Shown here: positions 24,058 through 33,183 of the stretch, piece after piece
Layout of the letters: each line of letters begins with the position of its first letter
How positions within the stretch are numbered: the stretch's first letter is position 1
DNA from: Intestinibacillus sp. Marseille-P6563
GTDB taxonomy: Bacteria; Bacillota; Clostridia; Oscillospirales; Butyricicoccaceae
NCBI RefSeq assembly: GCF_900604335.1
Contig: NZ_UWOD01000001.1
Coordinates: 833,501 to 897,500, forward strand
DNA length: 64,000 bases
Direction of reading: 5' to 3'
Made by a program: the position numbers and the translations under genes
The notes under the pieces: generated by a model
Told to the model about the DNA's origin: nothing
Database searches by the model: none
What the model saw: only the letters and a program-made list of their open reading frames with translations

Positions 24058-25401
24058 TTAACCCACGGCGATCTTTTCCAGCGGCATTCGAGACAGCGAA
24101 TGGGACTGCCCTTCGACAATCGCATAAAGCATCGTCAGACAGCCGACACGGCCAAAGAACATCAAAACAATCAGAATCATATGAGAAGCTCCGCTCAGAT
24201 TCGGGGTAATTCCCAGCGTCAACCCTACGGTTGCAATGGCCGAAGCGGTTTCAAACAGCGAAGACATGAGCGGCACATGATCAAAATGGCACAATGCCAT
24301 GGTTCCAATCAGCGTCAGACCAACATAGCTGGTTGCAATGGTCACCGCATTTTTCAGCACACTTTGATCGATTCGGCGCCCAAAGCATTGCAGTTCGTCC
24401 TCTCGCCGGAGGGTCGACCGCAGACAAAGCATGAGCACCACCGCGGTGGTGGTTTTCATACCGCCAGCCGTGGAACCGGGAGAGCCGCCAATGAGCATCA
24501 GCATAACCATCAACAGTTGGCTTGTGGATACCAGATCGCTCAGCCCCACGGTATTAAAACCTGCCGTTCGCGTCGTGACCGATTGGAATAAAGCCGCCAA
24601 CCCTTGCACCGGACGGCTCAGCCCTTCCTGCATCTGGCCATTTTGGAAAAACAGCAGGAACGCTGCCGGCACAAAAATCAGCACCGCCGTCGTGAGCAGG
24701 ACGATTTTGGTCTGCAAAGAAAAATGCCGTTTGTCGCGGCGATTCATCCACAGATTTTCCCACACAAAAAAGCCCAGACCGCCAAACACGATCAGTGCCA
24801 TGATTGTGAGGTTGACAACCGCATCGTCTGTAAACGCGGTCAAGGAGGTAAACGGGCCGCTATACGTGCCCATCAGGTCAAATCCAGCATTGCAGAACGC
24901 CGAAATTGCATGGAATATGCCATACCAAATCCCCTTGGCAAAGCCAAACAACGGTACAAACCGAATGGACAGCAGCACAGCGCCGCAAAGCTCAACACAG
25001 ACCGTAATGGTAAAAACAAACCGTGCCAAACGAATGATACCGCCCATCTGCGGAGCTGCGATCGATTCCTGCATGACAAAACGGGATTTTAGACCGATAC
25101 GGCGCTTGGATAAGGTGGCCAGCGCCATGGCCATGGTGATAAATCCCAGTCCGCCAATCTGGATCAGCATCAAAATGATCACTTGTCCAAACAGAGACCA
25201 GTATGTCGCCGTATCATAAACGATCAGTCCGGTGACGCAGGTTGCCGAGGTCGCGGTGAACAACGCATCCAAAAACGGTGTATAAATGCGCTGCTGGCAT
25301 GCAATCGGCAGTGACAGCAATATGGCGCCCACCAAGATAATGGACAGGTAACCCAATACAATGATCTTGGTTGGGGTCATCCGGTCCTGCAGAGATTTCA
25401 T
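24058..25401 (-). CDS. ktrB: KtrB/TrkH-type potassium uptake channel subunit
   Basis: This 447-residue polytopic protein has four M1-P-M2 repeats. The selectivity-filter segments are TATSATCVTGL, AISAFCNAGFD, SVTTRTAGFNTVG and ETASAIATVGLTLG, each with the key glycine. ATG 25401 is preferred over TTG 25407. It moves K+ (probably Na+-coupled) across the cytoplasmic membrane together with a KtrA/TrkA RCK subunit, which is not next to it here. Monocistronic. Confidence 0.9.
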   Translation of the reverse strand: MKSLQDRMTPTKIIVLGYLSIILVGAILLSLPIACQQRIYTPFLDALFTATSATCVTGLIVYDTATYWSLFGQVIILMLIQIGGLGFITMAMALATLSKRRIGLKSRFVMQESIAAPQMGGIIRLARFVFTITVCVELCGAVLLSIRFVPLFGFAKGIWYGIFHAISAFCNAGFDLMGTYSGPFTSLTAFTDDAVVNLTIMALIVFGGLGFFVWENLWMNRRDKRHFSLQTKIVLLTTAVLIFVPAAFLLFFQNGQMQEGLSRPVQGLAALFQSVTTRTAGFNTVGLSDLVSTSQLLMVMLMLIGGSPGSTAGGMKTTTAVVLMLCLRSTLRREDELQCFGRRIDQSVLKNAVTIATSYVGLTLIGTMALCHFDHVPLMSSLFETASAIATVGLTLGITPNLSGASHMILIVLMFFGRVGCLTMLYAIVEGQSHSLSRMPLEKIAVG

Positions 25402-25522
25402 AACCAATCACTTCTCAATTTTATCCGTCCTTTTTTTTGTTCTCTATATGGAAAGCATTATAGCAGATTTGTGCTCAAAAGAAAAGCTTCACCCCATGGT
25501 TTGTCAAAAGGTTGACGAAAGC

Positions 25523-25552
25523 TTTACAGGGATTGTTCGGCTGTGTTAGAAT
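25523..25552 (+). promoter_or_regulatory. Promoter of the tRNA-editing gene
   Basis: TTTACA and TAGAAT with 18-base spacing lie about 43 bases before ATG 25595. Confidence 0.45.
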
Positions 25553-25594
25553 CGGGTTATATGATCATCCTACGTAGAAAGGAAGTTATCCGTC

Positions 25595-26134
25595 ATGCAC
25601 ATCGACCCCCAACGCTATCATGGCCGTCCGGCCGAAACACGTCAGCCCCGGGAAGAGGCTGCCTATGCTCTTTTGGAGCGCGCAGGCGTCCCCTTTGACC
25701 GGATGGACCACAGCGAAACCGCAACCATTGAAGATTGCCATGCCGTCGAACAATACTTAGATACGACGGTGTGTAAAAATTTATTCCTGTGCAACCGGCA
25801 AAAAACCAAATTCTATCTGCTGATTCTGCCCGGTGACAAAGTTTTTCACACCAAAGACCTTTCGGCACAGATTGGCTCTGCCCGGCTTTCCTTTGCGCCC
25901 GGCGATAAGATGGAAGAGCTCATCGGTACTACGCCTGGTTCGGCCAGTGTCCTGAGTCTGGTGTTTGACCACGACCATCAGGTGCAGCTGCTCATCGACC
26001 GCGAGGTACTGGACGCCGAATATTTCGCCTGCCATCCCTGCATTAACACTTCGTCGCTGCAATTTCTGACCCGCGATCTGGTGGACAAGGTCCTCCCTGC
26101 CCTGGGTGTCACACCGACGTATGTCACCCTCTGA
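25595..26134 (+). CDS. YbaK/ProX-like prolyl-tRNA editing protein
   Basis: This 179-residue single-domain protein has a YbaK/EbsC fold: the substrate-strand CKNLFLCNRQKTKFYLLILPGD, DLSAQIGSARLSFA, and the GTTPGSASVLSL loop conserved in PrdX/ProXp-ala enzymes. These free-standing hydrolases remove alanine (or cysteine) mischarged on tRNA-Pro. AGAAAGGAAG precedes ATG 25595. It lies 1.6 kb from a tRNA-Pro gene, which may be coincidence. Specificity cannot be told from sequence alone. Confidence 0.82.
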   Translation: MHIDPQRYHGRPAETRQPREEAAYALLERAGVPFDRMDHSETATIEDCHAVEQYLDTTVCKNLFLCNRQKTKFYLLILPGDKVFHTKDLSAQIGSARLSFAPGDKMEELIGTTPGSASVLSLVFDHDHQVQLLIDREVLDAEYFACHPCINTSSLQFLTRDLVDKVLPALGVTPTYVTL

Positions 26135-26136
26135 TC

Positions 26137-27318
26137 TTACCGATAGGTCCCATTGTCGGCAAACTGATTATACGACATATTATCCCGCACAGCGATCACA
26201 ATATCCGGCTGATACATGTCAATGTATTCATACAGCGTCATCGCGTCATAATGCCGGAAGTCGAGCGAACGGAACTCCCCGCAGGATGCATAAATCAAGC
26301 CTTCCAGCGGATTGGTGAACGAATCGCCAAACATCAACACGCGCGGCAAATCGTCCCGCCCGGTGCGGATGATAGTCTCGCCCATATCGCCGCCCATATA
26401 CCCGGCATAGGTCGAGACCTTGGAATCGGGCTGCCGGAAGGTGAAAGAACCCACCGGATTGCCATAATCCTCCCGGGTGAACGGCACCGGTTCGGTCGGC
26501 TCTGCCCAGGTCAGGTGTTCTTTGCGTTCCTGCAAATTGCAGATCTGACGGCTATAAGAGCCAAAGAACTCCTGTTCTTCGGTATGGAAGGTCAGTTCGT
26601 CATCCTGATAGACCTTAAGGGGCGTATCCAGCCGTTCGTTGATGGCCGCCAACATGGTGCGGTACGTGAGCAGCACTCCGTCATAATTGTAGTGGTTGTC
26701 CATCGCCGAATAATAGCTTTTGGCGTCCCCGGTCTGGTCAAAGACCGTGCGCATATTGACCGCTACCGCATCGGTTTCCGCCAGGGCGTCAAAGACCCGC
26801 TCTTCGCAGTAATCGACCAGACTGCGCCCAATGGACAGGTATTCCGGGTATTCATCATAATAGACATACCGCTGTCCGGGTACGCCCACATAACAGAAGA
26901 TTCCCCCGTTTTTTTCCACATGACCGACGAGCGCTTTGAGTTCGTCGGTCTTTTTGTCCATAATCGCCGCCTGCTCTTCCAAGTCATACTGCTCGGGCGA
27001 AGCCATGATGAGCAGCGCCCCGCTGTCGGTTTCGATGATGTTGTTGACCTCCACCTTGGGCAGCGCCCGCTGAATGGCCGCATAGGTCTTTAAAATCGTG
27101 TTACGCCCTACAATGTGGTCGCTCAGATAGGTATCCCAATCGGAAAAATACTGGCCGCTTGTGACTGCCTCGGCCGTGGCTTCGGGTTTGTCGGCCAGTG
27201 CACGGTTTTCGTAATACGACACCGTCTTTTCGGGCAACGCGAACGACAGCACCGGTACTGCCACCAAAATACCGCCAAACACGACCAACAATGCACGGTT
27301 TGCAAATTTTTGCAGCAT
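26137..27318 (-). CDS. DHHW/AlgJ-like SGNH-fold exported protein
   Basis: This 393-residue protein has an N-terminal signal anchor (LLVVFGGILVAVPVLSFAL). An AlgJ/AlgX-like domain has MDNHYNYDG (the D-H pair) and VLMFGDSFTNPLEGL with the candidate catalytic Ser, typical of DHHW proteins. It follows an MBOAT acyltransferase gene by 11 bases. The pair probably O-acetylates or otherwise acylates a cell-surface polymer: the MBOAT protein passes the acyl group across the membrane and this one transfers it. The polymer is unknown. Confidence 0.78.
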   Translation of the reverse strand: MLQKFANRALLVVFGGILVAVPVLSFALPEKTVSYYENRALADKPEATAEAVTSGQYFSDWDTYLSDHIVGRNTILKTYAAIQRALPKVEVNNIIETDSGALLIMASPEQYDLEEQAAIMDKKTDELKALVGHVEKNGGIFCYVGVPGQRYVYYDEYPEYLSIGRSLVDYCEERVFDALAETDAVAVNMRTVFDQTGDAKSYYSAMDNHYNYDGVLLTYRTMLAAINERLDTPLKVYQDDELTFHTEEQEFFGSYSRQICNLQERKEHLTWAEPTEPVPFTREDYGNPVGSFTFRQPDSKVSTYAGYMGGDMGETIIRTGRDDLPRVLMFGDSFTNPLEGLIYASCGEFRSLDFRHYDAMTLYEYIDMYQPDIVIAVRDNMSYNQFADNGTYR

Positions 27319-27329
27319 AGGCCTCCCCC

Positions 27330-28718
27330 TTAAAAGCGGAAATAGATAAACGGGTTAAAGGACGAACTGATGAGCCACACGACCGACAGGCCAAACACGG
27401 CCAGCGCCCAGACATTGGCCCCCAAGGTCAGTATACCGCCCTTTTGCTGCTCTTTCTGGCGCAGCCAAGTGGCAAACGGGATGCAACCAATGCAAGCGGC
27501 GAGCAGCTCCACACTATATTCATGCAGACAGTACAGTGTCAGCCGATTCAGGCCCTGGACGGGGGTAAACATGGCCTGCACATACCAGACCACCTGCCCA
27601 AGCGATTCGGCGCGGAAGAGCACCCATCCCAGCACGACCAGCACAAAGGCATATACCCAGCGCACCACCTGCGGCAAGTGCTCGAGCAGTCGCCCCAGCA
27701 CCAGCTTTTCCAGCAGCAGCAAAACACCGAAGTACAGGCCCCACAGCATAAAGTTCCAGGCAGCGCCATGCCAGATGCCGGTCAGCACCCAGACGGCGAG
27801 CAGATTAAACATCCACCGCCCCTTGCTGCACCGGTTGCCGCCCAGCGGAATGTACACATAGTCGCGGAACCAGGTCGACAGCGAGATATGCCACCGCCGC
27901 CAAAACTCGGTGATCGACCGCGAAATATAGGGATAATTAAAGTTCTCCAGAAAATGAAAGCCCAGCACCCGGCCCAGACCAATGGCCATATCCGAATAGC
28001 CGGAAAAGTCGAAATAGATCTGGAATGTGTAGGCCAGGGCGCCCAGCCAGGCAATATCCCAGGTCAGTTCCCCGGCGGACAGGCCAAAAGCCCGATCGGC
28101 AATCTGGCCCATGGTGTTGGCCAGCAGCATCTTTTTCCCCAGGCCGATCATAAACCGGCGCACGCCTTCGGCGGCTTCGTCGAGCGATTCATGCCGCTGG
28201 ACGATCTCAGCCGCGACCGTCTGATACCGGACGATGGGGCCTGCAATCAGCTGTGGAAACAGCGATACATACAGCGCCACATGCAGCGGGTTTTTCTGCA
28301 CCGGGGCATCCCCACGCGCTACATCGATAACATAACTGAGGCCCTGGAAGGTAAAGAACGAAATACCGATGGGCAACACGATCTCCGGTACAGGCAGCGA
28401 TAGGCCAAACACACTGTTTGCACTCGACAGCAGCAAGCCGGTATATTTATAGTAGACGAGCAGTCCCAGTCCAATCACACTGGCGAGGGTCACCCCGAGC
28501 CTTGGCCGTTTGACCGCAATCCGTCCACAAACGTAATTGACGGCAATCGAGAGCAGCATGACGAACACGAACACCGGCTCGCCCCAAGCATAAAACATCA
28601 GGCTGAACAACAGCAGAATATTATTGCGGGCTTCCCGAAACCGTTCGGGAATGGCAAAATACAGCGCAAACAGCGCCGGTAAAAACAGGAAAATGAAGAT
28701 GCAACTGCTAAAAGACAT
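27330..28718 (-). CDS. MBOAT-family O-acyltransferase (AlgI/DltB-like)
   Basis: This 462-residue polytopic membrane protein has the MBOAT signature FRDYVYIPLGGNRCSKGRW and the essential His in LTGIWHGAAWNF. It has many hydrophobic helices, with normal AlgI length. It transfers acyl groups, usually acetyl, through the membrane for modification of an extracellular polysaccharide or peptidoglycan. It is the first gene of a two-gene unit with the DHHW protein. No polysaccharide synthesis genes are adjacent. Confidence 0.88.
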   Translation of the reverse strand: MSFSSCIFIFLFLPALFALYFAIPERFREARNNILLLFSLMFYAWGEPVFVFVMLLSIAVNYVCGRIAVKRPRLGVTLASVIGLGLLVYYKYTGLLLSSANSVFGLSLPVPEIVLPIGISFFTFQGLSYVIDVARGDAPVQKNPLHVALYVSLFPQLIAGPIVRYQTVAAEIVQRHESLDEAAEGVRRFMIGLGKKMLLANTMGQIADRAFGLSAGELTWDIAWLGALAYTFQIYFDFSGYSDMAIGLGRVLGFHFLENFNYPYISRSITEFWRRWHISLSTWFRDYVYIPLGGNRCSKGRWMFNLLAVWVLTGIWHGAAWNFMLWGLYFGVLLLLEKLVLGRLLEHLPQVVRWVYAFVLVVLGWVLFRAESLGQVVWYVQAMFTPVQGLNRLTLYCLHEYSVELLAACIGCIPFATWLRQKEQQKGGILTLGANVWALAVFGLSVVWLISSSFNPFIYFRF

Positions 28719-28785
28719 GGTCTCACCGTTTTTTCTCTATGAAATCGTTTCTTATTTTAGCAGATTCCAAGGGAAAAAGCAAAGA

Positions 28786-28816
28786 AAAAAACGGACAGGC
28801 TTTCGCCTGTCCGTTA
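28786..28816 (-). terminator. Terminator of rplJ-rplL
   Basis: AACGGACAGG-CTTTCG-CCTGTCCGTT with a T run on the minus strand, 20 bases after rplL. Confidence 0.85.
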
Positions 28817-28835
28817 TGGGTTGCAAAAGTAAAAA

Positions 28836-29204
28836 TTACTTCAGGGTTACCTTTGCGCCAGCCTCTTCCAGCTGAGCCTTGATGGACTCTGCATCTTCCT
28901 TGGAAGCAGCTTCCTTGATGATGGACGGAGCGCCGTCAACCTTCTCCTTAGCTTCCTTCAGGCCCAGGCCAGTGATAGCACGAACAACCTTGATTACGTT
29001 GATCTTCGAAGCGCCAGCGTCGGTCAGCTCAACGTCAAACTCGGTCTTCTCTTCAGCAGCCGGAGCAGCAGCGCCGCCAGCAGCACCTGCAACAGCAACC
29101 GGCATAGCCGATACGCCAAATTCTTCTTCCAGAGCCTTAACCAGCTCAGCCAGTTCCAGAACCTTCAGGCCCTTTACGGCTTCCATAATCTCAGCAACAG
29201 TCAT
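28836..29204 (-). CDS. rplL: Ribosomal protein L7/L12
   Basis: This 122-residue protein has the usual N-terminal dimerisation helix ([19 protein letters not shown]), an Ala/Gly hinge and the C-terminal domain ([30 protein letters not shown]). It forms the mobile ribosomal stalk that recruits translation GTPases. Length and sequence are standard. It follows rplJ by 53 bases in the L10-leader-controlled operon. Confidence 0.98.
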   Translation of the reverse strand: MTVAEIMEAVKGLKVLELAELVKALEEEFGVSAMPVAVAGAAGGAAAPAAEEKTEFDVELTDAGASKINVIKVVRAITGLGLKEAKEKVDGAPSIIKEAASKEDAESIKAQLEEAGAKVTLK

Positions 29205-29257
29205 GGTAATAAACCTCCAATTTTTTTAAATTTAATGAAAATACGTCAAACGCTGCA

Positions 29258-29824
29258 TTATTCAGCAGCAGCTTCCTCCGCAGCGGCTTCCTTCGGAGCC
29301 ACCAGGGTGGATACCAGAGCTTCGCCGTCTTCAGTCTTCTTTGCGATGTTGTCAAGCGTAATAACGAGCTGAGTAATCGGGAAGTTGAAGCCGTACAGAA
29401 CCTGCGCGATGAGGCCCTCGCGGCTCGGCATCTCGGCAAGCTTCAGAACCTCGGAAGCGGGGATAGCCTCGCCTTCCAGGTAGCCAGCCTTGATCTTGAA
29501 GTTGTCATGCTTCTTGGCGTAATCGTTGAGGATCTTCGCAGCAGAAACAACGTCGTCGTTCATGCTGATCGCCAGAGCAGTGGTGCCGTTCAGGTGCTCG
29601 TCGAACAGGTCGAAACCGAGTTCCTTTGCAGCAAAACGGATCATGGTGTTCTTGATAACTGCGTATTCAACGCCAGCTTCACGCAGCTCACGACGGAGCT
29701 TGGTGTCATCTTCAACGTTGATGCCCTTATAATCGACCAGAACGCCCGCCGGGGAATTCTTGATCTTCTCTACCAAAGAAGCGACCAGAGCCTTCTTTTC
29801 TTCCAGAACCTTTGCATTCGGCAT
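29258..29824 (-). CDS. rplJ: Ribosomal protein L10
   Basis: This 188-residue protein has the L10 N-terminal RNA-binding region (VLVDYKGINVEDDTKLRREL, EYAVIKNTMIRFA) and a C-terminal helix for L12 dimers ending in an Ala/Glu-rich tail. It is the stalk base on 23S rRNA and, with L12, represses its own operon by binding the leader upstream. Confidence 0.97.
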   Translation of the reverse strand: MPNAKVLEEKKALVASLVEKIKNSPAGVLVDYKGINVEDDTKLRRELREAGVEYAVIKNTMIRFAAKELGFDLFDEHLNGTTALAISMNDDVVSAAKILNDYAKKHDNFKIKAGYLEGEAIPASEVLKLAEMPSREGLIAQVLYGFNFPITQLVITLDNIAKKTEDGEALVSTLVAPKEAAAEEAAAE

Positions 29825-29837
29825 CTTGTTTCACCTC

Positions 29838-29969
29838 CATAAAATAAAATGTCCTCTTGTGCAAAGACACAAGAGGACACACAATTAACCAATTCACGTG
29901 TGCTGACCTCGGCGGGCGGCGGACTTGCGCCTTTCAGACCTTGCGGTCGCCTGCTGTCTTTGACCAAGC
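29838..29969 (-). promoter_or_regulatory. Ribosomal protein L10 leader
   Basis: The 130-base untranslated leader of rplJ contains several stems. A final hairpin GTCCTCTTGTG-TCTTTG-CACAAGAGGAC (about 29851-29878) is followed by ATTTTATTTT just before the ribosome site, as in Gram-positive L10 leaders bound by L10(L12)4. Confidence 0.85.
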
Positions 29970-29975
29970 TCTTAT

Positions 29976-30004
29976 ATTATATAGAATCCACACTTGTTTG
30001 TCAA
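29976..30004 (-). promoter_or_regulatory. Promoter of rplJ-rplL
   Basis: TTGACA (30004-29999) and TATAAT (29981-29976) with 17-base spacing, immediately before the L10 leader. Confidence 0.9.
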
Positions 30005-30038
30005 GCATTTTTTCTACTTTTTTTGCCGAGGTTCAGAA

Positions 30039-30070
30039 AAAATACCGTCCGAAGCATCGGACGGTATTTT
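30039..30070 (-). terminator. Terminator after rplA
   Basis: ATACCGTCCGA-AGCA-TCGGACGGTAT with T runs, separating rplKA from the rplJL promoter. Confidence 0.85.
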
Positions 30071-30074
30071 ACTT

Positions 30075-30770
30075 TTAACCAAGCATTCTTGCGGTGCTAA
30101 CCTTGATGCCAGGGCCCATGGTGGAAGCTACCACACAGGACTTAACATACTGGCCCTTTGCAGCCGCCGGCTTTGCCTTGATGATCGCACCCATCAGCGC
30201 GTCGAAGTTGTCCTTCAGCTTTTCCGGGCCAAAGGAAGCCTTACCGATCGGGCAGTGGATGATGTTGGTCTTATCCAGACGGTATTCGATCTTACCAGCC
30301 TTGGACTCCTTGACAGCCTTTGCAACGTCCATCGAAACCGTGCCTGCCTTCGGGTTCGGCATCAGGCCCTTCGGGCCCAGAACCTTACCCAGACGGCCAA
30401 CAACGCCCATCATGTCCGGGGTTGCGATGACAACGTCATAGTCAAAGAAGTTCTCGTTCTGGATCTTGGCAACCATATCTTCTGCGCCAACGTATTCTGC
30501 ACCAGCAGCAACCGCTTCGTCAGCCTTCGGGCCCTTGGCGAATACCAGAACACGAACCTGCTTACCGGTACCGTGCGGCAGAACGATCGCGCCGCGAACC
30601 TGCTGGTCAGCGTGACGGGAGTCAACGCCCAGCTTTACGTGCAGTTCAATGGTTTCATCAAATTTTGCCTTTGCCGTAGAAACAACGGTGGACAGCGCCT
30701 CAGACGGATCGTACAGCTTGGTACGGTCGATCTGCTTTGCGCTCTCTACATACTTTTTACCTTTGCGCAC
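30075..30770 (-). CDS. rplA: Ribosomal protein L1
   Basis: GTG 30770 follows AAGGAGG by eight bases and gives 231 residues, the family length; the frame is open upstream without a better start. L1 motifs include [33 protein letters not shown] and the C-terminal [12 protein letters not shown]. It forms the L1 stalk that helps E-site tRNA leave. Confidence 0.97.
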   Translation of the reverse strand: MRKGKKYVESAKQIDRTKLYDPSEALSTVVSTAKAKFDETIELHVKLGVDSRHADQQVRGAIVLPHGTGKQVRVLVFAKGPKADEAVAAGAEYVGAEDMVAKIQNENFFDYDVVIATPDMMGVVGRLGKVLGPKGLMPNPKAGTVSMDVAKAVKESKAGKIEYRLDKTNIIHCPIGKASFGPEKLKDNFDALMGAIIKAKPAAAKGQYVKSCVVASTMGPGIKVSTARMLG

Positions 30771-30875
30771 AATAATTATCCTCCTTGAGTGGTACTGCGG
30801 GAATAACCCTCCCACTAGATGGCCGCGGGGGCCATCCTTTCAAAAAAACTTATAAACTTCAGCGGTTTTCGAGGA

Positions 30876-31301
30876 TTACTCCTCTACGGTGATACCCATC
30901 GAACGGCAGGTGCCGGCGATCATGCTCATTGCAGCTTCGACCGAAGCAGCGTTGAGGTCGGGCATCTTCATCTCTGCGATCTTCTGAACGTCGGCCTTGG
31001 AGATCTTTGCGACCTTGGTCTTGTTCGGAACCGCAGAACCAGACTCGATCTTGCAAGCCTTCTTGATCAGAACAGCTGCCGGAGGGGTCTTGGTAACGAA
31101 GCTGAAGGAACGGTCCGCGTAAACCGTGATGACAACCGGGATGATCAGGCCGGCGTCGTTCTTGGTGCGCTCGTTGAATTCCTTGGTGAAGGCCATGATG
31201 TTTACGCCATGCTGGCCCAGCGCAGGACCAACCGGGGGTGCCGGAGTTGCCTTGCCCGCAGGAATCTGGAGCTTAATGTAGCCTACTACTTTCTGTGCCA
31301 T
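30876..31301 (-). CDS. rplK: Ribosomal protein L11
   Basis: This 141-residue protein has the proline-rich linker [20 protein letters not shown] and C-terminal rRNA-binding domain ([13 protein letters not shown]). It is part of the GTPase-associated centre and needed for RelA-type activation on the ribosome. It is preceded by a 170-base GC-rich intergenic stretch with inverted repeats (GGGCGAATCGCCC at about 31432) that may be an mRNA leader. Confidence 0.97.
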   Translation of the reverse strand: MAQKVVGYIKLQIPAGKATPAPPVGPALGQHGVNIMAFTKEFNERTKNDAGLIIPVVITVYADRSFSFVTKTPPAAVLIKKACKIESGSAVPNKTKVAKISKADVQKIAEMKMPDLNAASVEAAMSMIAGTCRSMGITVEE

Positions 31302-31471
31302 GGTTGAGGTTTCCTCCTTAAATCAATGTGGTGTCTGGCGAGCGTTGCCAAAGCGGCAAGCTCTCCCACGTTGCGCCCGCTTACCTCGTCGGGGCGCAGC
31401 TTATCACAGGGCCGCACAGTGGCGGCCGCCGGGCGAATCGCCCGTTTTGTTTGAGAACGCGGCTTGCGTTC

Positions 31472-31999
31472 TTATTCGTCCAGGGTCTCGACCTGGTCGA
31501 GTTCGAGTTCGACCGGGGTCTCGCGTCCGAACATGGATACGACTACGCGCACCTTGTTCTTGTCCGGTTCGAGTTCGTCGACAACACCGATAAAGCCGGA
31601 AAGCGGCCCGTCGATGACGCGCACGCTGTCGCCGAGCGCATAGTTGATCTCAATTTCGCGTTTCTCCACACCCATCTTGGCCACTTCCTCATCGGAAAGC
31701 GGCAGCGGTTTGTTGGAGTTCGGACCCACAAAGCCGGTGCAGCCGCGTGTATTGCGTACCAGATACCAGCTCTCGTCGGTCATCACCATCTTGACCAGCA
31801 CATAACCCGGGAAAAGCTTGCGCTCGACTTCACGGGTCTTGCCGTCCTTGACTTCGGTGACACGTTCCACCGGGATATTCACGGCGGTGATGAGGTCGTG
31901 GAGTTTGCGGTTTTCCACCGCTTTTTCAATCGAAGAAGCTACTTTGTTTTCGTAGCCGGAGTATGTGTGGACCACATACCATTTTGCGGCGTCTGACAT
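31472..31999 (-). CDS. nusG: Transcription termination/antitermination factor NusG
   Basis: This 175-residue protein has the NGN domain (WYVVHTYSGYENKVASSIEK, FPGYVLVKMVMTDESWYLVR) and a C-terminal KOW domain (GDSVRVIDGPLSGFIGVVDEL). It binds RNA polymerase and couples to S10 or Rho. It lies directly after secE in the conserved secE-nusG-rplK-rplA order. Confidence 0.97.
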   Translation of the reverse strand: MSDAAKWYVVHTYSGYENKVASSIEKAVENRKLHDLITAVNIPVERVTEVKDGKTREVERKLFPGYVLVKMVMTDESWYLVRNTRGCTGFVGPNSNKPLPLSDEEVAKMGVEKREIEINYALGDSVRVIDGPLSGFIGVVDELEPDKNKVRVVVSMFGRETPVELELDQVETLDE

Positions 32000-32018
32000 C
32001 GTTCAGGCCCCTCTCAAA

Positions 32019-32279
32019 TCAGCCGACCAGGGCGGAAATGCCCAACTGGAAGACGGCATCCAGCACCCAGATAAACACGCCAATGATCACACAGGTTGCC
32101 AGAACGACTACCGTGTTGTTGACGGTCTGCTTGCGGGTCGGCCACACGATCTTCTTGCATTCGCCCTTGAGCTCATGGAACCACTTGCCCATTCTTGCGA
32201 AGATCGAAGGCTTTTTCACCTTTGCAGGCTTGTCAGCTTGCTTCTTCTCAGCCGGAGTGTTTTTTTCCTGCTCTGCCAT
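32019..32279 (-). CDS. secE: Preprotein translocase subunit SecE
   Basis: This 86-residue protein has a charged N-terminus, the amphipathic segment FARMGKWFHELKGECKKIVWP and one transmembrane helix (VVVLATCVIIGVFIWVLDAVF). It clamps SecY in the membrane. Its place between rpmG and nusG is universal in Firmicutes. Confidence 0.95.
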   Translation of the reverse strand: MAEQEKNTPAEKKQADKPAKVKKPSIFARMGKWFHELKGECKKIVWPTRKQTVNNTVVVLATCVIIGVFIWVLDAVFQLGISALVG

Positions 32280-32303
32280 GAAGCGACTTCCTTTCTCCGC
32301 AGA

Positions 32304-32453
32304 TCACTTGGTCTCGCGATGCAATGTATGCTTCTTACAGAAACGGCAATACTTGTTCATCTCGAGACGATCGGGATCATTCTTCTTGTTTTTCATCGTG
32401 TTGTAGTTTCTTTGCTTGCACTCTGTGCAGGCGAGCGTTACTCTAACGCGCAT
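32304..32453 (-). CDS. rpmG: Ribosomal protein L33
   Basis: This 49-residue protein reads [20 protein letters not shown] and ends with a CRFCKKH motif. The two CxxC pairs mark the zinc-binding (Zn+) L33 form. AAGGAGGTG precedes ATG 32453. It is the first gene of the secE-nusG-rplKA unit. Confidence 0.95.
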   Translation of the reverse strand: MRVRVTLACTECKQRNYNTMKNKKNDPDRLEMNKYCRFCKKHTLHRETK

Positions 32454-32608
32454 AGTAGCGGCACCTCCTTATTTTTTTGACCGCGCAGCGAACTGCCGGC
32501 CATTGTCTTCCCCGCGCTGAACGCGGGCGTTTGCCTCCCTTTGCCGGTTCGGCCCGAAGGGTATGTTCCCAATTCGGCGCAAAAAAAAGAACCTACATAG
32601 GTGCTATT

Positions 32609-32637
32609 ATTATAGCATGGGGCAAGTAGGTGGTCAA
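32609..32637 (-). promoter_or_regulatory. Promoter of the rpmG-secE-nusG-rplK-rplA operon
   Basis: TTGACC (32637-32632), 17-base spacer and TATAAT (32614-32609) on the minus strand. Confidence 0.88.
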
Positions 32638-32730
32638 GAGAAAAATCAAAAAAAACGCTACATTTTTCATCCTTTTCATGGTATACTATTGTCAAAAACC
32701 ACCGATATGCGACAAAGGAGAACAAAATTT

Positions 32731-33150
32731 ATGAAGATTCTGGGCCTGGACTACGGCGACGCGCGCACCGGTCTTTCGGTCTCCGACCCCACCGGCATGC
32801 TGGCCGGCTCGCCTTCGGTCATCCACGAATGGAACCGGGACAAACTGCTCGACAAACTCTGCGATTACATCGCCCAGAACCAGATCGACGAGATCGTGCT
32901 GGGCCACCCGAAGAACATGGACGGTTCGGCGGGCGAACGCGCCCAAAAATGCGAAGCCCTAGCCGAAGACCTACGGGCGCGCACCGGTCTGCCGGTCGTC
33001 CTGTGGGACGAGCGCCGCACGACGGTCGCCGCCCATCAGATCCTGCACGCCAGCGGCAAAAAGGCCAAAAAACACCGCCAGACCGTGGATGCGGTGGCGG
33101 CGTCGCTCATCTTGCAGGGGTATTTGGATTTCAAGCGCATGCGCGGATAA
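32731..33150 (+). CDS. ruvX: Putative pre-16S rRNA nuclease (Holliday junction resolvase-like)
   Basis: This 139-residue YqgF-family protein starts at ATG 32731 after AAAGGAG. The RNase H-like fold shows ILGLDYGDARTGLSVSDP (catalytic Asp), EIVLGHPKNMDGSAG and VLWDERRTT...VDAVAA with the C-terminal Asp. It processes the 5' end of 16S rRNA. The TATACT box at 32682-32687 may belong to its promoter. Confidence 0.93.
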   Translation: MKILGLDYGDARTGLSVSDPTGMLAGSPSVIHEWNRDKLLDKLCDYIAQNQIDEIVLGHPKNMDGSAGERAQKCEALAEDLRARTGLPVVLWDERRTTVAAHQILHASGKKAKKHRQTVDAVAASLILQGYLDFKRMRG

Positions 33151-33155
33151 AAAAT

Positions 33156-33183
33156 AGGCTGGCAAAGTGCCAGCCTGTTTTTT
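33156..33183. terminator. Bidirectional terminator between ruvX and hpf
   Basis: AGGCTGGCA-AAG-TGCCAGCCT flanked by A and T runs between convergent genes. Confidence 0.85.

Noticed and set aside
31302-31471. A specific L11 leader/autoregulatory element upstream of rplK
   Set aside because: Inverted repeats are present, but I cannot match them to the known L11 or L1 binding structures, so only noted with rplK.
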